The notes: generated by a model not told the origin, from the letters alone. A DNA stretch of 12,484 nucleotides from JBBSUX01 sp038234045 (GCA_038234045.1 JBBSUX010000080.1:1-12484), one strand, 5' to 3'. Shown: positions 1-5,312, counted from the first letter of the stretch. Made by a program: numbers and translations.

Positions 1-87
1 AGAGACCGTGCGGCCGACAGAATCGACGGCATGGATCTGGATGACGCGCTTTGCCAGGTCGACGCCTACTCGTGTAATCTCGTTCAT
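1..87 (-). CDS. IS110/IS1111-family transposase, N-terminal fragment (runs off left edge)
   Basis: The minus strand from an ATG at 87 reads MNEITRVGVDLAKRVIQIHA and continues for 29 codons to the window edge. The opening with V-G-V-D-L-A-K is the hallmark N-terminus of IS110-superfamily DEDD transposases, and D10 would be the first catalytic acidic residue of the RuvC-like domain. A good Shine-Dalgarno (GGGGAAG on the minus strand, 91-97) sits a few bases upstream of the ATG. These enzymes move the element as a circular intermediate without long terminal inverted repeats. The gene points left, away from the cassette array. Only the N-terminus is visible, so intactness cannot be judged. The short 5' leader (about 85 bases to the presumed end) and the attC context favour the IS1111 subgroup; that assignment is inference. 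Confidence 0.85.
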   Translation of the reverse strand, partial: MNEITRVGVDLAKRVIQIHAVDSVGRTVS

Positions 88-172
88 GGACTTCCCCTTA
101 TCCGTGGATAGATTGATGGTCAGAACTCAATCTTGGTGCTTCGGCACCGTTTATGGGAGGTGGGAAGTCCCT
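1..172 (-). mobile_element. 5' end of an IS110-superfamily (probably IS1111-attC group) insertion sequence
   Basis: The element comprises the transposase start (1-87) and a noncoding leader to about 172, where attC-like sequence begins. GGACTTCCC at 88-96 and GGGAAGTCC at 162-170 are inverted copies of each other; the outer copy lies a few bases from the presumed end, as expected for the subterminal inverted repeat of IS1111-type elements. A UUCG-type hairpin, GGTGC-TTCG-GCACC, lies at 135-148. The exact terminus cannot be fixed without the other end, so 172 is an estimate within about 6 bases. Confidence 0.6.
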
Positions 173-226
173 TCGTATTCGTTGCAGTGGATCGGCTGCG
201 CCGCCCACTGAACTTCAACGTTAGCC
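172..226 (+). other. attC1, cassette recombination site with its left box apparently destroyed by the IS
   Basis: The right part of an attC is recognisable: R' box GTTAGCC at 220-226 (predicted crossover between 220 and 221) and a core stem CAGTGG (185-190) with CCACTG (205-210). Spacing and the TATTCGTTGCAG lead-in resemble attC4. Where an R'' box of the RYYYAAC type should lie, the sequence is GTCCCTT, overlapping the presumed IS end. The left boundary is therefore approximate. The preceding cassette gene is outside the window or separated by the IS. Confidence 0.65.
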
Positions 227-474
227 TGTTCCGCAATAATCCGCACCATGGTTTGCCTGCTTTCAATTCAACCGCTGCGCACTCGTCAGCGCTCGCGCGG
301 TTCCCGTGGTTGCCTTAGGGTTTGGGTTAAATCATGCTCTGGCGCTTGCTGGTCTTGCGGTAGCAGCTCTCACTTTCGTAGCGTGGTAGTTTTGCGCACT
401 GGTCCGGTAGTGGGCGCTGTGTCTAACCCGGCGCTCAAGCGGACCCGCCTACGGCGGGCCGCTTAGCTAGCTCG
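221..474 (+). mobile_element. Gene cassette A, no convincing coding sequence
   Basis: This 254-base unit lies between the crossovers of attC1 and attC2. A frame from ATG 248 to 466 gives 72 residues, but its composition is not protein-like and its tail (ALKRTRLRRAA) is simply attC2 translated, so it is not called. Another frame, open between stops at about 236 and 388, gives a very hydrophobic run ending near 385 (LNHALALAGLAVAALTFVAW), compatible with one membrane helix. It has no ATG and no clear ribosome site. The cassette may be noncoding, carry a promoter or small RNA, or hold a decayed small membrane protein. Confidence 0.5.
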
Positions 475-480
475 TTAAAG
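421..480 (+). other. attC2 cassette recombination site
   Basis: A complete 60-base attC. R'' is GTCTAAC at 421-427 and R' is GTTAAAG at 474-480, with predicted crossover between 474 and 475. The inner stem pairs AAGCGG (437-442) with CCGCTT (459-464), and a terminal stem pairs CCCGCC (444-449) with GGCGGG (453-458) around a TAC loop. The right arm has an extra base by the L' box (CTTAG against CAAG), matching the extrahelical bases attC sites use for strand choice. It ends cassette A. Confidence 0.85.
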
Positions 481-488
481 CTCATCGA

Positions 489-977
489 ATGCGCACTCGC
501 AAGGTGTTCACCAATGGCTGGCTGTTTTGGCTTGCTCGACATTCACAGCTTGGGTTGGTGCTTCTTGACGAGGCAAACCAGGGCGATGTTGCCGAAGGAC
601 GTCTTCGTGCGTACATTCTCGAGTCCGATGCCCTCGAAGAATTTGATCGCACAGATTTTCGATCGGAGCTTGCGGGTGAGGTCACAGATGCCGAATTCGT
701 TGCCATTGCCAATCGATATAACCAGTTCAAGGCAACTGTCGATCTACCAATCAAAGCTCCGGTGGTCGTCGCGCATAGAAATTTTTTGCGAAAGCGAGGC
801 TTACCGGAACAGCAGCTTCGCGCGCGTCAACTGGCAAATCGATCACGTGCGACGCATTGCTACTCGTGCAGAACTGAGTTGGACAATTCCATCGATGTTG
901 AATGCAGCCAGTGCGGTTGGATCTTGTGCGCTTGCGGGGCTTGCGGTTGTGGCTGGTCACGTCGCAATGCGCCTTAA
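489..977 (+). CDS. Cassette B: hypothetical protein with cysteine-rich zinc-ribbon-like C-terminal tail (162 aa)
   Basis: The gene fills cassette B (475-1022). Its ATG lies only 14 bases after the attC2 crossover and its TAA lies inside the R'' box of attC3, a tight fit typical of integron cassettes. No known family is recognised. Residues 1-115 look like a soluble mixed alpha/beta protein with acidic stretches around 27-70. The tail from about residue 121 carries C-Y-S-C, then E-C-S-Q-C-G-W, then C-A-C-G-A-C-G-C-G-W, giving nine cysteines in under 35 residues. This strongly suggests one or two structural zinc sites (inference). No signal peptide or membrane segment is seen. No Shine-Dalgarno precedes the ATG, so translation may depend on an upstream cassette or array promoter, or the real start may be internal. 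An overlapping frame (514-1026) is less protein-like. Confidence 0.65.
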   Translation: MRTRKVFTNGWLFWLARHSQLGLVLLDEANQGDVAEGRLRAYILESDALEEFDRTDFRSELAGEVTDAEFVAIANRYNQFKATVDLPIKAPVVVAHRNFLRKRGLPEQQLRARQLANRSRATHCYSCRTELDNSIDVECSQCGWILCACGACGCGWSRRNAP

Positions 978-1028
978 CCTTTTGCCGCAGCGGACGGCTT
1001 CGCCGCCCGCTGAGCGCGAACGTTAAGC
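972..1028 (+). other. attC3 cassette recombination site
   Basis: R'' is CCTTAAC at 972-978 and R' is a perfect GTTRRRY match, GTTAAGC, at 1022-1028, with crossover between 1022 and 1023. The stem pairs CAGCGG (988-993) with CCGCTG (1007-1012), and an inner GGC-TTC-GCC hairpin closes it. The stop codon of the cassette B gene overlaps the R'' box. Confidence 0.85.
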
Positions 1029-1037
1029 CACCACCAA

Positions 1038-1787
1038 ATGCCGTCGCTTGCAGAATTCGTCCTCATCGCCGCGGTCTTCCTGTTGGCAGGTTGGGTCAAG
1101 GGTGTTGTAGGTATGGGCTTGCCTACGGTAGCTATGGGCGCACTCGGCCTGGTCATGCCTCCGGTTCAAGCCGCAGCTCTGCTTGTCGTTCCGTCGCTTG
1201 TCACAAACGTGTGGCAGTTCGTCGCAGGGCCATCAAAGCAAATTGTCATGCGGCGTTTTGCGAGCATGATGCTTTTCGTTTGCCTAGGCACCGCAATTGG
1301 CATTCAGTTCCTTACCTCTGGGTCGTCCCGCTGGCCATCGCTTGCTCTCGGGTCAGTTCTTGCGCTCTATGCGGTCATCGCGCTGTTCCTGCCAAAGTTC
1401 AGCGTGCCGCAAAAAGCGGAGGTTCGCCTCTCGCCGATTGTCGGTGGCGTCACTGGAATCCTTGCCGGCGCAACAGGCGTGTTTGTCGTTCCGGCCGTTC
1501 CGTATCTCAGTGCGCTGGGCCTGACCAAAGATGAACTCATTCAAGCGCTGGGTTTGTCCTTCACCGTGTCCACGGTCGCATTGGCAGTTGCGCTGGGTAT
1601 AAGCGGAAGCTTTTCTTCCAGAATTCTCGTGGTCTCCGCCGGCGCCGTGGTGCCAGCGCTGGCCGGCATGTTCATCGGGCAGCACACGCGGAACCGAATC
1701 GAACCTGCTGCATTTCGCAAGTGGTTTCTCGTTTCCATGCTTTTGGTTGGTGGCTACATGGTCATCCGCAGTCTGGTTGCACAGTGA
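1038..1787 (+). CDS. Cassette C: TauE/SafE-family membrane exporter (sulfite exporter-like)
   Basis: A 249-residue polytopic inner-membrane protein of the TauE/SafE family (Pfam PF01925), near the usual 240-270 residues. The family is linked to export of sulfite, sulfoacetate or other organosulfur anions; the substrate here is not known. The sequence shows about eight hydrophobic segments in two half-repeats. The first opens with G-W-V-K-G-V-V-G-M-G-L-P (about 18-29), the family signature. The second half begins near residue 130 with G-G-V-T-G-I-L-A-G-A-T-G. The ATG is 15 bases after the attC3 crossover and has no clear Shine-Dalgarno. The TGA ends just before attC4. Carriage as an integron cassette means it can move alone. 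No sulfur-metabolism genes are nearby, so the role must be judged without operon context. Confidence 0.88.
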   Translation: MPSLAEFVLIAAVFLLAGWVKGVVGMGLPTVAMGALGLVMPPVQAAALLVVPSLVTNVWQFVAGPSKQIVMRRFASMMLFVCLGTAIGIQFLTSGSSRWPSLALGSVLALYAVIALFLPKFSVPQKAEVRLSPIVGGVTGILAGATGVFVVPAVPYLSALGLTKDELIQALGLSFTVSTVALAVALGISGSFSSRILVVSAGAVVPALAGMFIGQHTRNRIEPAAFRKWFLVSMLLVGGYMVIRSLVAQ

Positions 1788-1788
1788 C

Positions 1789-1846
1789 GCCCAATCGTTC
1801 ATTGCAGCTTACCGCTCAAGGCGGCGGCTGAGTTGGCTCGTTAAGC
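1789..1846 (+). other. attC4 cassette recombination site
   Basis: R'' is GCCCAAT (1789-1795; the last base departs from RYYYAAC) and R' is GTTAAGC (1840-1846, perfect GTTRRRY), with crossover between 1840 and 1841. The imperfect stem pairs CAGC (1805-1808) with GCTG (1827-1830) and CCGC (1812-1815) with GCGG (1821-1824). It follows the stop of the TauE gene by one base and starts cassette D. Confidence 0.8.
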
Positions 1847-1870
1847 CGAAAATCCGTAAACGGAGAACCT

Positions 1871-2014
1871 ATGCCCGCGATGCATGTCTTCGAGCTCTTC
1901 ATTGCGCGACGTGCCTCCGGCCAACCGGTTACTTTGGTCGTCAGACGTTACGAAACCACCTCATCGTTCGACTGTCGGAAGTGCCCACCAGCATTTTCCC
2001 ATGCAGTTGTGTAG
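1871..2014 (+). CDS. Possible small ORF at the head of cassette D (47 aa), unknown
   Basis: An ATG at 1871 lies 30 bases after the attC4 crossover and follows GGAGAA (1862-1867), a fair Shine-Dalgarno at 3 bases spacing, somewhat short. The product starts MPAMHVFELFIARRASGQPV and has a C-x-x-C (C35, C38). The stop overlaps the left arm of the dyad before vapB. No family is recognised. It could be a real small cassette gene, a leader peptide, or chance; the 196 bases before vapB otherwise look noncoding. Confidence 0.25.
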   Translation: MPAMHVFELFIARRASGQPVTLVVRRYETTSSFDCRKCPPAFSHAVV

Positions 2015-2037
2015 ACTTCCGCGCAAGGAGCTACACA
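2008..2037 (+). promoter_or_regulatory. Inverted repeat over the vapB ribosome binding site (candidate VapBC operator)
   Basis: TGTGTAG (2008-2014) and CTACACA (2031-2037) are perfect 7-base inverted arms separated by 16 bases. The spacer holds the vapB Shine-Dalgarno AAGGAG (2025-2030), and the right arm runs into the first base of the vapB ATG. Type II toxin-antitoxin operons are commonly repressed by the complex binding such a dyad near the promoter. Alternatively the RNA could fold and present or mask the ribosome site. Function is inferred from position and symmetry. Confidence 0.45.
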
Positions 2038-2237
2038 TGGCCACTAATCTTGCTATTGATCCCCGTCTTCTCGACCGCGCTGTAGAGGTCAGCGGCGAGC
2101 GCACGAAGAAGGCGGTCGTCACGAAGGCGCTAGAAGAGTTCATCGCTCGCAGGGAACAGCGGCGGGTGGTCGAACTCATGGGCAAGTTGGATTGGGATGA
2201 TTCCTTCAACTACAAAGCTGAGCGTTCGCGCAAGTGA
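2037..2237 (+). CDS. vapB: VapB-type antitoxin
   Basis: A 66-residue protein with the layout of short VapB antitoxins of the DUF2191-like type. The N-terminus, N-L-A-I-D-P-R-L-L-D-R-A, begins a ribbon-helix-helix-like DNA-binding unit (residues 4-40, including T-K-K-A-V-V-T-K-A-L-E-E-F). The C-terminal segment (about 41-66, with L-D-W-D-D-S-F-N-Y) is expected to wrap around and inhibit the toxin. A strong AAGGAG sits 6 bases before the ATG. The stop overlaps the toxin GTG start by four bases (GTGA), so the pair is translationally coupled. It probably autoregulates through the inverted repeat directly upstream (inference). The pair sits in the last recognisable cassette, where addiction modules are thought to stabilise arrays. 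Confidence 0.88.
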   Translation: MATNLAIDPRLLDRAVEVSGERTKKAVVTKALEEFIARREQRRVVELMGKLDWDDSFNYKAERSRK

Positions 2238-2659
2238 CTCTACTGGTCGACACAAGCGTTTGGTCGCTCGCGCTACGCCGCGACGCCTTAGTCGCTGAAC
2301 CTGAAGTTCAAGAGTTGAAGGAAGCGCTACTCGGCGCAAATGTCGTTGCCACTACCGGTCTGGTTTTGCAAGAACTACTCCAGGGATTTTCCGGCCCGAA
2401 AGCAAGCGCCCAGATCATCGAGCGCTTTGCCGCGCTGCCGCTGCTGCAACCGGATCGTGCTGACCACATCGCTGCGGCAGAGCTACGCAACACGTGTCGA
2501 AGAGCGGGCGTGCAAATTGGAACGGTTGACGCGGTACTCGCACAGCTCTGCATACGACATGACGTCGTGCTCCTGAGCACAGACAATGACTTCATTCTTG
2601 CGGCCAGGCACTGCTCTCTGCGCATTTGGTCGCCGACAGCGCGGAGCGGAAAAAGTTAG
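2234..2659 (+). CDS. vapC: VapC-type PIN-domain ribonuclease toxin
   Basis: A 141-residue PIN-domain protein, usual length for VapC, starting at a GTG that overlaps the vapB stop. The PIN acidic residues are visible: D6 in L-L-V-D-T-S-V-W, E47 in V-L-Q-E-L-L-Q-G-F, D99 in T-V-D-A-V-L-A, and D117/D119 in S-T-D-N-D-F. Family members are Mg2+-dependent endoribonucleases that cut tRNA or rRNA and stop translation when free of antitoxin. All key residues are present, so the toxin looks functional. The C-terminus (I-W-S-P-T-A-R-S-G-K-S) is slightly extended. The target RNA cannot be told from sequence. Confidence 0.93.
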   Translation: MTLLVDTSVWSLALRRDALVAEPEVQELKEALLGANVVATTGLVLQELLQGFSGPKASAQIIERFAALPLLQPDRADHIAAAELRNTCRRAGVQIGTVDAVLAQLCIRHDVVLLSTDNDFILAARHCSLRIWSPTARSGKS

Positions 2660-2850
2660 TCGTGGCAAGCGAGTGCCGCTGCTGCCATGTCGGCCATGAT
2701 TGATTGGTCAACTAGCGACGCAGTAGAACGCGACCCGCAGCGCTCTGGCTCCAGGGTAGACACGCGTGCTGTTTAATTAGGGAACATCCTGATATTCGCA
2801 ATGAAATAGGCTCCTGGCTCTTATCTGGCGGGCGCTGCCTGCTATTAATT
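2660..2850. other. Convergent intergenic region, right boundary of the cassette array
   Basis: This stretch lies between vapC (plus) and the methyltransferase gene (minus). No complete attC was found after vapC: a GTTAGTC at 2656-2662 has no matching R'' box or stem. The only structure is an imperfect dyad, AATAGGC (2805-2811) with GCCTGCTATT (2837-2846), which might help terminate convergent transcripts but has no proper T-tract. The cassette-to-chromosome junction presumably falls here. Confidence 0.4.
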
Positions 2851-3843
2851 CTACCGCTGTACAGCACTCGCAGGCAACGCCGTCCCCACCGCCGGCTCCT
2901 GATAAACCAGCACTTTCAAGGACCGCTCTTCGTCCTTGTCCGCAAACACTTCAGGATTCGCCACACGCTCGATAAACCGCAGTGAAGGCGCAAGTTCTGC
3001 CACCTGCGATTGCAGGAACGCCGTATCCAGCTCCGGCGCATTCAGGCACAACAGCGCGTGGCCGCTGGGTGCGACAAGGTCGGGCAAGCGGCGGATCAGG
3101 CGGGCGTAATCCTTGGTGGCGATGAAGCTGCCTTTTTGGTAGCTCGGCGGGTCGACGATCACCAGGTCGTAAGGCCCCGGGCGGCTGATCTTTCCCCATG
3201 TGCTGAAGATGTCGTGCACCAGAAAGCTCGCGCCTGCGGTGATGCCGTTGAGCTGGTGGTTTTGCTGGCCGGTGGTCATCGCCACGCGCGCCATGTCGAC
3301 GTTGACCACCTGGCGCGCGCCGGCTTGCATGGCGACCACTGAAAACGCGCAGGTGTAGGCAAACAGATTGAGCACGTTGGGCGCGCGGCCGTTGTTGGCT
3401 TTCTTCCTGAGGTGCGTCGCCACGCACTGCCGCACCCACGCGCGGCCGGCCGCCATATCCAGAAACAAGCCGTGGTTTTGGCCGCGATCCACGTGCACCA
3501 GGTATTGGGTGCCTGCTTCCGTGACGACGTGCGGTTGCGGCACGCTACCCGCCATCACGCGCGTTTCAGCGTTTTGGGCATGGCGGCGCTGAAACACCCA
3601 GTTCAGCGGTTCGTTGGGCGCAATCAGCTTGCAGCGTTGTTCAAGCGCGGCGCCAATCTGTTCAAGCTCCGCCAATTCGGAATCATCTGGAGCCGCAAAA
3701 CGGGTGAGCACCCACACTGGCGGAAAGAAGTCCAGCGTCCACATTTCGCTGCCGGGGTACAGACCTCCGCGGCCATGAAAAACACGTTGTGCGTCGGTGC
3801 TTGAAAGATTCCGCTGAGAGATGGCGTCGAGCAGTGCTTGCAT
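2851..3843 (-). CDS. Class I SAM-dependent methyltransferase, COG1092/RlmI-like (putative 23S rRNA cytosine-C5 type)
   Basis: A 330-residue Rossmann-fold methyltransferase of the RlmI/RlmK group; family members methylate 23S rRNA, though the exact base here is unknown. Numbering from the ATG at 3843, G-Q-N-H-G-L-F-L-D (about 121-129) matches the G-Q-K-x-G-F-F-L-D lead-in of RlmI. V-L-N-L-F-A-Y-T-C-A-F-S-V (157-169) is the SAM-binding motif I, N-V-D-M (181-184) the acidic loop, H-D-I-F (210-213) the next motif, and I-V-D-P-P-S-Y-Q-K-G (229-238) the catalytic D-P-P motif. It lacks the N-terminal PUA domain of RlmI, being about 60 residues shorter. An in-frame TTG at 3849 is an alternative start; neither has a clear Shine-Dalgarno. 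It lies about 65 bases after the HipA-like gene on the same strand and may be cotranscribed. Confidence 0.85.
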   Translation of the reverse strand: MQALLDAISQRNLSSTDAQRVFHGRGGLYPGSEMWTLDFFPPVWVLTRFAAPDDSELAELEQIGAALEQRCKLIAPNEPLNWVFQRRHAQNAETRVMAGSVPQPHVVTEAGTQYLVHVDRGQNHGLFLDMAAGRAWVRQCVATHLRKKANNGRAPNVLNLFAYTCAFSVVAMQAGARQVVNVDMARVAMTTGQQNHQLNGITAGASFLVHDIFSTWGKISRPGPYDLVIVDPPSYQKGSFIATKDYARLIRRLPDLVAPSGHALLCLNAPELDTAFLQSQVAELAPSLRFIERVANPEVFADKDEERSLKVLVYQEPAVGTALPASAVQR

Positions 3844-3908
3844 ATCCAAGGATTGTGCTTGGGGGAGCCAGCAACATTCCCGCTCGCCTGCTCAGCGCTT
3901 CAACCGAT

Positions 3909-5312
3909 CTAAAGGATTCGAATGTTGGCGCTGGCATGCCCTGCAGCAATCTGCCGAAAGCCTGACGAAATGCGCTCGTCATCGGCAACGGTGCGCCAGA
4001 AAGCCGTGGCGAGCGTGCAGGCGCGGCTCCATTCGGCGGTGGTTGCTGCGGTGGGTGCCAGAGTCGCACGATCAAAGCTGCGCTTTACCAGCTCGCCGCC
4101 TACCGGCGCGTACAGCATGGGCAGCATGTCGTAGGTGGGTGAGAGCGCCCAGTCGTCATCCCGCAGCAGCAGCGAGATGTTGCCGTAATGACGATCGGTG
4201 TTGGCGATCTGGATACCGAAGGCTTCCAGCAGCCGGATGTGCGCGGCGTCTTCCGGCGTGAGCAGGCGCTTGGCCGCCATGCGGTTGGCAGTGGCGGCCC
4301 AGTTGTCCATGGTTCCGACGTATTCGGCGTCGTACACCAGTAGCGAGACCATGCCGATGCGGCCGCGCTCCCCGGTGCGGTCGAAGCGGCGCGATTCAAG
4401 AAACACACGGCCATCGCCTTCGCTGATGCGGGTGTGCGCCGCCGGAATGCCAGCTTTCAGCAGGGTTTGCAGCGCGAGGTGCTCGCATACCAGCAGATCG
4501 CGCACGCGCTGATCGACAGCGTTATCGCCCGGCGGCGAGAACTTCACGATCACCGGCACGCCTGCGCTGATGGTGCAGAACTTGGGCTGCTCGCCGCCGG
4601 CGGAAGAGCCCGGCATGGTGCCCTGCATGGCGCGGTTGGCCATGGCGGGGTACTCGGCTGTTGAGGCCACGCGCGAGGCGCGTTCCGGCAAGGTGTGCCA
4701 GCGCGCGAAAGCTTGCGCACCGACGACGAGGTTGCCCGGCAGATCGTCGCCATACAGCGCAAGCGCGCGCAGCACATCGTCGTCGCTCCAGTGGCGCGGA
4801 TCCGCGCCCAGATGCAGCTCGGGATGCTTCAGCGCAAAGGTGCGGCCCATGAAGCCCTGTGGCCGCATGTCGTTCAGGAACCAGGGCAGGCCGTCGTGCC
4901 GCATCTGCACGCCATCGGCCTCATCGACCCAGATGGCGCCGCCTTCCAGCGGCGTCATGGTGGCGAATGGGCTGGGCTGGCCTGCGGAGTTGATGCGCCA
5001 AACCGGGATCTCGCGGCCCACGCCTTCGATGCGGCGCGGCAGCAGATAGTGGGCCGAAGGTGCGTTCGCAGCTTTTGCGGTTGCTGTTGCGGTTGCTGTT
5101 GCAGTCGCTGTTGCTGGTGCTGTTGCTGTTGCTGTTGCTGTTGCAATGACGACCGAGCCCGCAGCAATCAGCGGCGCCAGAGATCGCGCCATCGCAACCT
5201 CATCGATACCCAACGCTTCGGCAAACTCGGCGCCGCTCAACACCGCGCCGGCACGCCGCAAAGTGCGGATCAATTGCTCGGGCGGGATGGCGGTGTCGGG
5301 CGAGTCAGGCAT
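3909..5312 (-). CDS. yjjJ: HipA-family serine/threonine kinase, YjjJ-like, with a Thr-Ala repeat linker
   Basis: A 467-residue HipA-superfamily protein whose whole-length layout fits YjjJ: an N-terminal winged-helix-like domain (about 10-55) fused to the kinase. HipA kinases phosphorylate a translation-linked target, classically glutamyl-tRNA synthetase. Visible kinase elements are S-S-A-G-G-E-Q-P-K-F (236-245), V-I-V-K-F-S (254-259) with the ATP lysine, F-L-E-S-R-R-F-D-R (304-312), the catalytic N-T-D-R-H-Y-G-N (371-378; D373, N378) and the metal-binding S-P-T-Y-D-M-L-P (391-398; D395). All are intact, so it should be active. No separate HipB antitoxin gene is adjacent; the N-terminal domain may replace it (inference). 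Residues 57-79 are an alternating Ala-Thr run with one Pro, encoded by a hexanucleotide repeat. The gene begins 41 bases after the DUF945 gene stop, suggesting cotranscription. The start has only a weak ribosome site. Confidence 0.88.
   Translation of the reverse strand: MPDSPDTAIPPEQLIRTLRRAGAVLSGAEFAEALGIDEVAMARSLAPLIAAGSVVIATATATATAPATATATATATATAKAANAPSAHYLLPRRIEGVGREIPVWRINSAGQPSPFATMTPLEGGAIWVDEADGVQMRHDGLPWFLNDMRPQGFMGRTFALKHPELHLGADPRHWSDDDVLRALALYGDDLPGNLVVGAQAFARWHTLPERASRVASTAEYPAMANRAMQGTMPGSSAGGEQPKFCTISAGVPVIVKFSPPGDNAVDQRVRDLLVCEHLALQTLLKAGIPAAHTRISEGDGRVFLESRRFDRTGERGRIGMVSLLVYDAEYVGTMDNWAATANRMAAKRLLTPEDAAHIRLLEAFGIQIANTDRHYGNISLLLRDDDWALSPTYDMLPMLYAPVGGELVKRSFDRATLAPTAATTAEWSRACTLATAFWRTVADDERISSGFRQIAAGHASANIRIL
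5076..5144 (-). repeat. In-frame hexanucleotide (GCAACA-type) microsatellite inside the HipA-like gene
   Basis: On the minus strand, 69 bases consist of eleven and a half units of GCAACA with third-base variants (ACC, ACT, GCG) and one CCA unit. They encode Ala-Thr dipeptides. The four leftmost units on the coding strand (5' end) are nearly perfect GCAACA copies, while the rest are degenerate, as in a tract that expands from one end. Unit length is a multiple of three, so slippage changes linker length but not frame. Other frames give poly-Gln or Cys-rich artefacts. Confidence 0.9.

Noticed and set aside
135..148. UUCG hairpin as a terminator
   Set aside because: The stem is only five base pairs and is followed by GTTTAT rather than a T-tract, so it is mentioned as an IS structure only.
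248..466. 72-residue open frame in cassette A ending in A-L-K-R-T-R-L-R-R-A-A
   Set aside because: The tail is attC2 read as protein, and the rest has a Ser/Arg/Cys-rich random composition without a ribosome site.
514..1026. Second long frame overlapping cassette B gene
   Set aside because: It runs through the whole of attC3 and is less protein-like than the 489-977 frame, which has a coherent cysteine tail and stops at the attC.
2656..2662. GTTAGTC as an R' box of a fifth attC
   Set aside because: It misses the consensus and lacks a matching R'' box and stem within the preceding 60 bases.
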